Shown: in pieces, positions 45,525 through 55,894 of the stretch | Layout: each line of letters opens with the position of its first letter | Numbering within the stretch: the first letter of the stretch is position 1 | Origin: Escallonia rubra | Taxonomy: Eukaryota; Streptophyta; Magnoliopsida; Escalloniales; Escalloniaceae | NCBI GenBank assembly: GCA_033065855.1 | Contig: JAVXUO010002083.1 | Location: 248,001-312,000 of the forward strand | DNA length: 64,000 nt | Reading direction: 5' to 3' | Position numbers and translations under genes: made by a program | Notes under the pieces: generated by a model | Database searches by the model: none | The model's input: only the letters and a program-made list of their open reading frames with translations | Told to the model about the DNA's origin: nothing

Positions 45525-47228
45525 TTGATCCCAAGGAAAATGGGTTCGTACCTACGTGGAGGTGCCACAAATGATGCAGTCCGAGTCAGCTTCCAGATGT
45601 ACAAAGTGACAGATAATGAGGGTGGAGTAAGGGCAGAGAGCAAGGCTTTCCGGACAGCCCGTGAGGAGTGGCAATGTTGTCGAGACAAGGCAGAGACGAA
45701 CAAGTCCGGTAGTCAACTGTCCAAGCTAGGGTCCAAATTGAGGTCCAATGTCACGGTCGATATTATGTTCAAAATCCCAAGACAATTGTGTTTCTCTATC
45801 TAGAATTCAAGAGCTCTGGATTCTAGAGTGAGAATTCAAGAGCTCTGGATTCTAGAGTGAGAAAGTGATTTTTTTTTCAAATGAGAGAATTTTATCCAAA
45901 ATGAAATCCAAAGTCCACTATTTATAGGCAAAAGTATGTCTGTGTCATCAATTGCCACATGTCATCCCCTGGGAGTGACACGTCACCAGGGAGTCCAAAA
46001 ATATCGGTTCTCCGTTGGACAGCCTGTTCACAAACTCGTGCTGCCTGCCCCACACAGCATCGCTCTACCTATCTGAGAAGACTGACCACACCGTGACAGC
46101 ATGATGAAAGTAAGCCCGTTGCCCAAGCCACCGGTCCAAGCAAGCCCTTACTGAATCCCACAAAGGTGCGTCAAAAGACACGCAGAGAACCTGACAGCGA
46201 TGAGGGTTGCCCTTGTAGCCAACTGCCAGGTGGATTAGGCATGATGCCCTCCAAAGACCTGCTCCCGTCCCAGAGTAACCCGGGGGTCATCGTCCTGGGG
46301 GCACCAATGATCACCCGTAACGTGGGGCGCCGATGATCACCGGTAACGTGAGTGGACGTGGTCGCAGCTTAGTGCCCAGTGTCATGCAGGTCACCCCAGG
46401 CGGCGATAGCTTTGTGGTAATGAGCCTATCTCGCTGCGAAGGGTCCTCGTGCCGGAGCACTACGCCCTTAGAATGTTGCACACTCCGGAGAGTGGGTCGA
46501 AGCATGTTCCACGTCCATAGCGGGGGTGCATGGTGTGGTGAATGAGTGTGGTGCCCGGAGGCATGTAACATGATTGTGGCGCATGGGCGCGATGCCTATA
46601 GCATGAGACATTGATTGTGGATCATGGGCACGACGACGACTGTCGCGAGACGATACCTGGTGCCGGGGGCACATGTGATAGAAGTGGCGCATGGACGCGG
46701 TGACGACAGTTGCGAGACAATACCTGGTGCGAGGAGCACATGTCATGGAAGTAGCGCATGGCACGGCGACAAACGTCGCGAGATGGTCTGCTGGCAACGA
46801 CGCGCGACTGTGAGCAACGGTTGTCATGGTGTCGGCGTTCGACGATGGTCGACGTATGGTCGCGGGTGATGAATGAGCATTGCGGACCATAATACGTTTG
46901 CATAAGTATAAAAAATTGTTGGCAAAGCTTCCATGGGGTAGGGGTGGCAGACCCCCCCCCTTTAAGGGAGAGGGGAGGGGGGGGGGAGAGGCAATTTTGT
47001 ACATTTTCTAAGTGTTGGTGGGGCCAAAGTCGCTATATATGTTGGCGACATAAATAAATTTAGTCATGAATTTGAAGTGAAAAGTCAACAAAAAAATGCA
47101 TGTGACTTTAGTGTGCGTATTTTGACCGGTTGATATAGTATTGAAAAATTGACCGTTGAATATGTGACGTGTCGCGCAAAACGAGATCCCTGATGACCTT
47201 TAGATGCGACTAGAATAGGTTGGGAACA
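45525..47228 (-). mobile_element. Second, truncated LTR copy of the same gypsy family
   Basis: Matches 42435-45129 from the start of the interior (ccaaggaaaatgggttcg near 45531), through the LTR end (near 45749, cggtcacggt region) and promoter (ctatttatagg near 45920), to the LTR start ggttgggaaca at 47228. It has fewer tandem units (about 46560-46790), so it is near 1.5 kb against 2.5 kb for the other LTR. agagctctggattctagagtgagaa is duplicated in tandem near 45810-45855. The adjoining interior is cut off after about 220 bp. Confidence 0.65.
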
Positions 47229-48089
47229 TGTTTGTAACGTCTTGAGTTGTGACGTTGACGTAGTGTACCCTAAAAAAACTTGTTCTAATTATTGCTAAAA
47301 GTCAGGCAAAAGTTTTCTCAAGTAAGACTTGGTTTTTGCGATAAAACTCTGACTACGTCCACAAGAAAGACTTTTGAGCACTATTACAGGTCATACGGAG
47401 TCGGCATGAAGTGCCTAAAATATTGCTAGTCTAGAAAGGCACTTTGGGGTTTTGGGACATCAAGCTAGTCTAGAAAGGCACTTTGGGGTTTCCGTCGGCA
47501 TGGACTTTTTTCTTCAGGTGACTTTTTCGTATATTGACAATAAAAGGCACTTTGGGGTTTTGCTAGTTACCCCCAAAAGTACCTGTGACACGTATGCACA
47601 CAGACGCATTTATACAATGTTATTGCTGACAAGGCAACATGATTTTCTCCAAAAGTCATTGTATATAAGTAATTTGGGGCTACTAACTTAAAAAAAAAAA
47701 TGAGTACGAGGTGTTGCATGTCGGAATTTTGTGGTGAATTTAAAAGGAAAAAGAACAATGATTTTTTGGGGCAAGAACTCTTAGGAAGCCATCGTAGTAT
47801 AATTTTCTCCATTGTAGTGCAAATGGATTCAAGAAAAATCAATCACCGGTCCATCGGTCTACTAGCCTCAATCCGATAGTCTTCAATTGCCGCATGCAAA
47901 GGCTCGGTACCACCCGACCGCTCTCGATGCTACAAAGTTGTAACTCTTTTTTCTTATTTCATCTTCTTTCTTTCGGTATCACATATACAATATATGCAAT
48001 GCATATATGTACATATGCATATTCTAAATAGGTGTAATTATACTTGTAATATGGCATAAAAGAACTAAAAGAAAAGCTGTGTCACTAGG
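47229..48089. other. Anonymous sequence with short direct repeats
   Basis: ctagtctagaaaggcactttg occurs at about 47428 and 47465, and aaggcactttggggtttt again near 47548. The rest, including AT-rich 47840-48070, shows no gene. Confidence 0.5.
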
Positions 48090-48598
48090 CTTAGGGTTCG
48101 TTTGACAAAACTTTTCTTTTGGTTTTCAGTTTTTAAAGAGCAGCTTAAATTTTTTTTTTTTACAAAAACAAGTGAGTGTTTGATAACCTTTTTTTTGTGT
48201 GTTTGGTAATCCTTTTTATTTTGAATTTTTTTTTTAGTGGTTTGCGGTGGCGGTGGTGGGGCGTAGCGGTGGTCGACGGTGGTGGTAGCCGGAGGTGGTT
48301 GCCGGCAGTCACCGGCGGTGGTTGCTGGCGGCCGGAGGTGTCTGCCTGCGGTGGCTGCTAGCAGTCGCCTGAGGTGGCTGCCGGCGGTGGGAGGGTGGTG
48401 GTAGTGGTCCAAAAAAAAAACCAAAAGTGAAAAAAAAAACCAGTTTTTGGATTTTGTTTTTTTACTCTTCAGTTTAAAAACTGATTTTTTAAATTGGAGA
48501 AGGAAAAAAAAAATGGTTACCAAACGCACTTTTTTTTTCTAATTTTCAAAATTGAAAAAAAAAAGAGAAGAAAAAAACCGCATCAAACGAGGCCTTAG
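48090..48598. mobile_element. MITE-like element with GTTTGA ends and a GGTGG core
   Basis: The left tip is tagggttcgtttgacaaaac and the right tip, read inward, is taaggcctcgtttgatg. Inside both tips are runs of T/A with ttttcagttttt/ccagtttttgg motifs. The core (48235-48410) is GGTGG/GCCGG-rich. Ends containing GTTTG(A/G) are common in plant MITEs. No target duplication is resolved. A 154-residue frame across it is composition-driven. Confidence 0.55.
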
Positions 48599-48815
48599 AG
48601 TTTCACAATGGGAGAGCTCTGAAGGAACTTGAAGTGAAACGGGAGAAGGAGAGTTGTTGAGAAATGTGGGGACTGACGCCAACAATTAGATGTGCATTAC
48701 CAGCCCAAGATGAAATCTCCCTCCAAACTAAGATGAATATAATAAAAATGGTGGGGGAACTGGAAGAATAAAATTTCGCTGTTGACTGGGTAGCAGTTTG
48801 TTCCTACTATCATGT

Positions 48816-49720
48816 CACGTGGCAGCTTCTGAATGGTCCACGTGTCCGGGTGCCAACTTTATTCCACGCGAGCAGCTTTCCATCAGATAACGGCTTGTTG
48901 CCGTTAAACGGCACGTTCCTTCCATCTCGGCAGATTTTAGGTGATTAACAAGTTGTAACTTGGTAGGTCTCTCTCTCTCTCTCATGCGGCAAACTCCCCT
49001 CGTTTTTCCATCTTCCGGCGAGCTGTTCGACAGGATTGTTAACGTAGAAGTACTCGGAAGGGAGGCCGCGGCCGTGGTCAGGCACGTTGCGAGCAGGCTG
49101 AAGGCGCTGCACAGGTTTGTGTCGCAGAATTGTTCACCTGTTCTCGTGGGAGCAAGCTGTTCGACGGGATTGTTCACTTGTGTTCGTGGGGACGAAAAAA
49201 CCATCTCTACTTCAGCTATTTTCTTCAGCTCATTTGGTCTGGTTTTACACATTCCTGGAAGGAAAAAAAAACAGTAATCTTTTTGGTGGGTTGTTCATAA
49301 CTTGGTGTTTCATGAGAATGGTGGGGCCTATATCTGTGGTGGTCCGTGTTTGTGTGTGGATGCATGAACATCATCAGCTTCAGTCATTAAAAAGCCTTTG
49401 CCGTGGAGGCCGGTTGGATCATTGGATTTGAGCAGTTCTTTTGGATTTCGACCAAAGCCAGCAGGAGTTCCAAGAAACAGCAGCAGAAAAGTAGGAGCCT
49501 CTGTGATTGTTAATGGCCGTAAAGGATCAAGCTTAAGGGTTTTGCCGCATGAGAGAGAGAGAGAGAGAGCTACCAAGTTACAGCTTGGTAATCACCTAAA
49601 ATTTGTCGAGATGGAAGGAATGTGCCGTTTAACGGCAACAAGCCGTTATCTGATGGAAAGCCGCTCACGTGGAATGAAGTTGGCGGCCGGACATGTGGAC
49701 CATTCAGAAGCTGCCACGTG
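48816..49720. mobile_element. Long-TIR element with captured sequence (Pack-MULE-like)
   Basis: Bases 48816-48993 and 49541-49720 are inverted copies of about 178-180 bp. Both tips start CACGTGGCAGCTTCTGAATG, both contain cgttaaacggca/tgccgtttaacg, and both end inward with a CT tract and catgcggcaaa. The 547 bp between them is more GC-rich and coding-like, with ELFDRIVNVEVLGREAAAV on the left and PWRPVGSLDLSSSFGFRPK on the right, not joined in one frame. Source genes are not recognised. No 9-bp flanking repeat is seen, so the Mutator assignment is inferred from TIR length and content. Confidence 0.65.
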
Positions 49721-50034
49721 GCAGGGTAGAATTCGAACCGGAATGTTCATGTCCTTAAAAATGCACACCGGTTAGTAACGAAATATGTCGACATGCTAAT
49801 GGTTACTTATACAAGAAGAGATCACTTCATTTGTTTAAAATATATGTTCATGGAAAACTCATTGACTTCAGGGAGATTCGCATGAGTTGATGCCAGGTTT
49901 GCCCTAGCCTACGTCTATTGGTAAATGAGAAACTTATCCACCGCACGTCATGGCGACCGGAGCTCCACTTACTGAAAGCGTTTCCATATGGTAGCCGGTT
50001 AGCATTGAAGCTTCAAACTGTAATTTGCTTTCCG

Positions 50035-50535
50035 ATGACGCTTTCATCTTCATCTTCTTCACCATCAACTGAACAATCCGTTGTTCATGGGTCCTTCTCG
50101 GCCAAAAACCTTCAACCTGGAACCATAACACCACCAGCTCAAGCGCAGCCACATGTGTTAAACGCCGTCACAAGAGCAGTGCAAGAGCAAGAGCTAGGTA
50201 AAGTGTTTATCGCTCTAGCAGTCCCTATTGCTATGGGTACTTTGTTTTACTATAAGGGCAAAAGTTCTTTACCCTTTAACGCGCAATTGACCGTGGCATC
50301 CTCCCTGCTGGGATTTGTTGTGATTACGGTTGGATTGTTGGGGAGATATTTGATCCCCAGAATTGCAGAGGCATTTGAGCAATTTGGGATCGCCATGGTG
50401 CTCCTTGCGTTTCATGTTGTGGTGGGTTCATTTCTTCCCCCAACGTTTATTTGGATTCCAGTACTTATATGGAGCGCAGCTATCTCATATTTAGCTTTCA
50501 CGGCGTATTGTCATACCCCTAACACCGGAGGCTAA
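50035..50535 (+). CDS. Four-helix membrane protein, paralogue B
   Basis: Encodes 166 residues from the ATG at 50035. The same frame extends to 49918, but that leader is unlike paralogue A in protein terms, so the shared MTLS start is preferred. A serine/proline-rich polar N-terminus (1-54) is followed by hydrophobic segments at about 56-73 (VFIALAVPIAMGTLFYY), 84-103 (LTVASSLLGFVVITVGLL), 116-134 (FGIAMVLLAFHVVVGSF) and 138-158 (FIWIPVLIWSAAISYLAF). The RYLIPRIAEAFEQFG loop and the HTPNTGG end match paralogue A. No in-frame stop or frameshift is present in the core, which suggests an intact gene. An upstream ATG at 49950 (homologous to the one at 30079 in A) opens a 14-codon frame ending TAG and is out of phase. 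Its role is unknown, probably in a membrane; no signal or catalytic motif is seen. Confidence 0.7.
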   Translation: MTLSSSSSSPSTEQSVVHGSFSAKNLQPGTITPPAQAQPHVLNAVTRAVQEQELGKVFIALAVPIAMGTLFYYKGKSSLPFNAQLTVASSLLGFVVITVGLLGRYLIPRIAEAFEQFGIAMVLLAFHVVVGSFLPPTFIWIPVLIWSAAISYLAFTAYCHTPNTGG

Positions 50536-50718
50536 ATCTTGCTATCTCCAGTCTCTTAAGGTGAGTCGTGATTTCCATTTTGTTTTTGCAAATATATGAT
50601 AGTCATGATTCTATTCATGTGAAGCGCAAATGTTCTATTTCCGTTAAAACCTAAGATGGTGTTTGGTAACGTCGAGTTTAAAGAGCAGCCATCAAACTCT
50701 TTCTTAAACAAATTTGTA

Positions 50719-50991
50719 TCTATATATAATATATAATAAGCGAAGCGAGAAAGGTATTGATAGCTTCTTTGCGCAAAACACATCATCGTTTTTTTATATG
50801 ACACATCATCATAATTAACTTCTATCTTTGTAAGTCTTATTTAATTTAAAAACTAATTCTAACCATTCTAAAACTCTACCTAATCAAATACTATTCTATT
50901 AAAACTTCTTTTTGACAATTATGTCCTTAAATATTGACTATATAAAAGTTCGTATATATAAAAAAACAAATATAATACTTTAGATTTAGAA

Positions 50992-51060
<69 letters not shown>

Positions 51061-53625
51061 GCACTTTCGATTTAGAAGAAAAAATTCATATTATAATTAA
51101 GATTAAACAACTTACGGGACTTAAAAAAGAAATGATCTAAGAATCGATTTGAATTTTGATAGGTACCTTATTTTTTAAATTTGATTAATTTCGCAAGAAT
51201 AACGAGGGTTGTATAATTTAAAAATTAATTCTAAATATTTTAGAACTCAACCTAATCAATCTACTAACTTATTATGCCTTCATTTTGACTATTGTATTCT
51301 ACTCTTTGGAGTGAATATTATAAAAATTCACATATCAAAAAAACAAAAATAATGTTCTAATTGAGTTAAATGTACTATCACTGTTCATATCTATGGATAT
51401 ATACATAATATACATAAGATAGTCATCGTTAAAGATAAATAATGTGATATATAGATTTAATGAACGAATTATAAGTTAGCATTTTTTTAAATAAGACCTC
51501 ATGATCACCAAACTGGTTTTATCCTAAATATAAATTAAGAATACAAAATAAAACTATAATTTATTGTTGAAAAATTCATGCTATAATTGTCGCGATATTT
51601 ATAAACCTTAAAATTCCTAGAAAATTAATTGTATAACGTTTAAACTCTATGCTAAGACATTTATTTACGTATTAGACTTTTATTTTGGTTATTAAACCTC
51701 GGTTAGATTGTCATGCAATTCTTCCACAATATTTGCATACGTATATTTTTTGCTTTGGTTCCTTTGAACTGTAAGTTGAAAGAACAATGATCGATCGAGT
51801 ATATTGTTTTACAGTACCGCCATTGCATGACCATCTAATCAAGACTACAATTTTAAATGTGTATGAGACGAAAAAATGTGCTACTGGATATCATGTTCGT
51901 ATCTTAATAAGTTGATGATTTCTTGAAACAATGATTCATGAAGAAGATAAGAATGGACTATGACATTTACGATTCCAAAGATAAAGAACTCTTAACCTAA
52001 CTTTTTTAAGTTAAGAGACTTGGTTTTGAAAGGTTACATGTTGGAACACTAAAAGAATTTAATAATAATATAGTCTTGACAAGTTACTTGAAGCTGTTAC
52101 GAATAAAGTATTAAAAATTCTTACCATCGATTACAGTTTTAGCAAAAGTACATTTTTTATATCCATTAGATCTTAATCTTTTTTTATTTCTTGAAATGTG
52201 GTCACATTGATACACTTTTTGTAACTTTTTCAAATATTTTATTAACTTACACAAGCTTGACTCAGCATCCTGAGTTTTAATATCTAATAACTGAGGCGAG
52301 AAATATAATGATAGCTTATGACATATCATTGCATTGTGTTTCTAATATAATAAGAGTTATAAAAACTAATGTTACATATATTAATGTTGCTAATGATCTC
52401 CAAACATTATTTTGAATGAGGTCCTTAATCTGCAATTAATTAAATTGACAACTATAGTAAATATTTAAATAATAAGCCTTATGTAATTGGAATATCAATT
52501 CAAAGCATTCAAAATTTTCTAACCAATATAGTAACTTATTATGACTTTATTTAAATATTATATATCGAAAAAGCCCTCTAACATGAAATATTAACTTATA
52601 AAACAAAAATTACTTAAGAGATTTAATAAGAAAAACTATGTACTATTCAGATTCATATTTAAGTTTTCTATAAATTAAAATATGAATCTAACTTGATAAA
52701 TATATTGGTTAAAAATTTTGGTCAATAATTTCCTTACTCTAAGGATTTGTATTTGTCCTACTTAGTTGCATTGGTTAAATGTAAAAATACCATAATATGA
52801 AAATTCAATATGAGATATATTAAGAAAATAGTGTAAACTTAAAACTTTAATTTAAAAAGATATTAGTTAAGTTGTGATGAATGTAGACCAAAACTTCAAT
52901 TGAAAACCTTATTAATCTTACTTAGTAAGCATGCTTATTGTATACTTTGTGAAATCTTGATTAAATTTTATTTAATAATTTTCTTATTACGATGTTTTGA
53001 GTTATCCTATATAGTCATGTTGGTTAAACTTTTTAAACTTTATATAATTTTCTCATGTATTGATTACTATTTTCTCTGTATACTTTGTCGGTAGATTACA
53101 TTTGTTTCTAAAAAATGTCACATCATCATTACTTAATTAGTCATGTTGATTAACTTTTATAAGTCACGTGGTATAAACAAATATATGGGCCAAAAGTTTC
53201 TCTATCAAAATTAAACTAATATGCAATTAACGTTATGGACAACTCATTCAAAGGTACAAATTATTTTTAAAAAATACTTAGAAAATAATAAAAATGTCGT
53301 GTGCAATTGCAAATTGATCTCAATATGTTCTCCGCATATTTTTATCAGTAAAATTTACTTTTTCTTTTTTTATGTACTAAATAAATTAATTCTGTCCATC
53401 TCTGTAGTTACCAAATCAGAATTAGCATATATGCACAAGGACATTGCTTATTGATATTTCTTCAGAAGGGTTAATTTATTTCATTACAAGAAAGTTCAAG
53501 CCAAAAATTAAAGTAACTATTTTTGAAGAAATAACCATAAAATTGTACAATATATTTTCTTATGCATTTCAAAACGACTAAAATAAATTACTATTAATTG
53601 ACCATCCCGTGCTATTCTGGGCTAG
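50719..53625 (+). mobile_element. Non-autonomous Helitron
   Basis: The 5' end is TCTATATATAATATATAATA preceded by A. The 3' end has a weak hairpin region (cccgtgctattctggg, 53606-53621) followed by CTAG and then T, as Helitrons insert between A and T and end CTRR. Duplicate A (29240-29260) carries the continuous sequence gatttgtataaacatc, so this 2907-bp block is an insertion in duplicate B. tttgtat is present on both sides, which could be a micro-duplication at the site. The interior is very AT-rich, with (AT)n/(AC)n at 51000-51060 and degenerate internal repeats; no Rep/helicase gene is seen. Confidence 0.7.
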
Positions 53626-54290
53626 TTTGTATAAACATCCCTAACTATGCAACCTGGTGCTACAGTGAGGGTGTTCGTGTGTGTGTGTGTATGTATGTGT
53701 GTGTGGGTGTGTGTGACCTCTGCTTCTTTCAGGTTAAAGGTTGATGGAGATCGAAAGAGGCCCAAGCAAACAAATCCTCTTTCGATATGGTGTCGATCTT
53801 TTGCGACCTCCGCTGAAGCCACTACTACCACTTCAATCTTAATTTCCCTCGCCTCTCCAGTCCACTGGGCCGCCAACGATAAGAAAAAAGAGATGGACAA
53901 ATTAGAACCAAACCTGACCTCAGTTATCCGCCAGAACCTCTATCTCTCCACTGTGCCACCTCCTCTGCCACGGCAATCCGCCACCAGCTGCCTTGCCTGC
54001 TCTTATCTCTTTTCTCCTCCACCTCCGCTTCTCGATCTTCTGGCTGCCTCTTATGGTCTTGGTTGTGTGTGTTTGCGGGGAGGGGGGTGGGGGAGGGAGG
54101 GACATGTCTGTGTGTGGGTCGATTGGGGTGTGTGTGCGAAGATTGGGAGTGGGGGTGGGATTAGGGAACAGAGGTGGGATTGGTAGTGTGTCTGGTTGCC
54201 TTGAGCCGGGATGGGTGGGCTCGTTGAGCATGGTGACCGCTGTGTACGAGTTGAAAACAGTCATAATTTCGACATGGAGATGATCCACGT
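53626..54290 (+). repeat. Distal part of segmental duplicate B
   Basis: Continues the 3' flank interrupted by the Helitron. 53928-54090 (cgccagaacctctat through tggttgtgtgtg) is the inverted copy of 28960-29105. A GT microsatellite lies at about 53677-53715. The open frame 53647-54186 reads through simple sequence, and its strand partner is open too, so it is not called a gene. Confidence 0.75.
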
Positions 54291-54539
54291 TATATGTAAG
54301 TTACAAGTGCAGTTAAGAGCGTTATATGTTAGTAGAAGTAGTGACTAGTAATTGTCTATAGCTTATTGCATGTCTACGAGTTACTTAAAAAGTGTAAGAA
54401 GTAGAGAACAAAATTTTTAAGTTATGTTGTGAGTTCTCATCAAGATTCTCGGTGTCTGCCTCTTAATTTGTGAGTTTCCAAAGTGAGGTGGCCCGTTACA
54501 AATCAGATGCTGTCCAAGATAATTAATGTTTGCACTCCT

Positions 54540-55430
54540 GGTGTTTACCTTACTAGGCTATTAAAGCTATTACCCCTGGTTGAAAAGGTTTGATAAGTTG
54601 GTCAGTAATCATAAAGCTGATACTTTAATAAGAATTTGTCATTGTTCAGACTTTAAGCCCGATTTTGAAAGTTTTTAAGGTTGTATGTCTTTGGTTAATC
54701 ATATTGCAGTAACGAATTATTTAGTTGCTCTGTGCTACCTCTATCAGCTTAGACATAGTACTCTTTCTTGTTGCCTAAATGGTAGTTGGTGACTTGGTCG
54801 GGCCCTTAGAGTTCCTAGCGTTATAGTTATGGTATCAAAGTAGAGAGTGGGGATGAGGTTGTGTGAGTTAGGGTTATGGTTTAAGTTGTAAGATCCAGGT
54901 AATTGGGGGAGGTTGATGCATTAGTAAAGCATAGGCTCAAAGTTGAGCATGTTAGTTTGAAGCTGCTTGAGCTTAGAGTACGATTTGGTGGACTAGAGAT
55001 TGATTTGATTTATATGGATTTACTCAGAACTTTGATTCATATTGTGTAGTTTGGTCTCATTTGAATGCTAGCTAGATTATGGACATTTTTTGAGGATAAA
55101 ATGGGAGGAGTGCTAGCTAGATTATGCACTTTCTTTTTTTAGGATAAAATGGGAGGAATGTTATGACCCAACTTGTAAATAATGCATGAATGTTATAGTT
55201 TAGACTTGAGAACCTAATCCAAGCAGATGAACTATTAACCAAGTTTGAAAGTTGTCAAGTGGATCCTTAAGTAACTACGCTGAAATTTGATTGCAAGATT
55301 CAAGTGGATCCTTAACTAAGTAAGCTGAAATTTGATTGTAAGATTTCAGAGCGGTTACATATTGCCAATATATAGGCAAAATCTGTGGACGGGATATTAT
55401 TAAGGTGGGAGAATGCAAGATCTAACTAAC
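54540..55430 (+). mobile_element. Long-LTR, tiny-interior retroelement, copy III
   Basis: Plus strand: an LTR end (to about 54827), a primer-binding site TGGTATCAAAG(T) at 54830, an interior of about 331 bp, a polypurine tract aaaatgggaggaa (55146-55158), then an LTR start TGTTATGACCC at 55159. Matches copy II in inverted orientation throughout. In the interior the last ~50 bases, including the polypurine tract, are tandemly duplicated (about 55065-55158). No coding sequence. Confidence 0.7.
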
Positions 55431-55769
55431 TCATTATTTTTACTTTCTTATATGTCGGATATTGAGGACATTATCGAAAATCACTGCTCTAATTATATAT
55501 GATTTTTGCTACCTAGTATCAGACTTTCACCAGTTTATTATTGACAGAGCCATGTCGTCTCAATTAAAGGAATCCAGATAACTAGTCGCTTTTGCTTGCC
55601 ATGCAGGAATAAAGGTCTTCCAAGACTGGGGACATGTTGCTGTGAAGAGATCTCTTATCCTTTCTTGTCTTTTGGTTGTAATATTAGGCTTATCCTTTCT
55701 TGTCTCTTGGTTATGTATAAAGTTGTAAATATTAGGTTCTGTTGTAATATTGGTGTGTTGGAAATCTAG

Positions 55770-55885
55770 TTTCACAGATTGTCTTAAAACAAATACCGAA
55801 AATGTAAGCCACCATAAGTGCCCAGGACAAAATTTGTACTCCTTTATTATCAATGTCATTCTCCTTTCTATCAAAAAAAAAAAAA
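55770..55885 (+). mobile_element. Very short retroposed fragment with poly(A)
   Basis: A 116-bp insert ending in a run of A (from about 55873), flanked by gaaatctag at 55761-55769 and 55886-55894. The sequence before the tail (ttattatcaatgtcattctc) resembles plant LINE 3' ends. Best read as an extremely 5'-truncated LINE. Confidence 0.65.
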
Positions 55886-55894
55886 GAAATCTAG

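Noticed and set aside
49918-50034. Upstream extension of paralogue B to an earlier ATG
   Set aside because: The extension does not resemble paralogue A as protein, while the match is strong from the shared MTLS start onward.
53647-54186. 179-codon frame next to duplicate B
   Set aside because: It starts in a GT microsatellite, ends in G-rich simple sequence, has an open frame on the other strand, and its homologue at 28960-29105 is not open in the same way.
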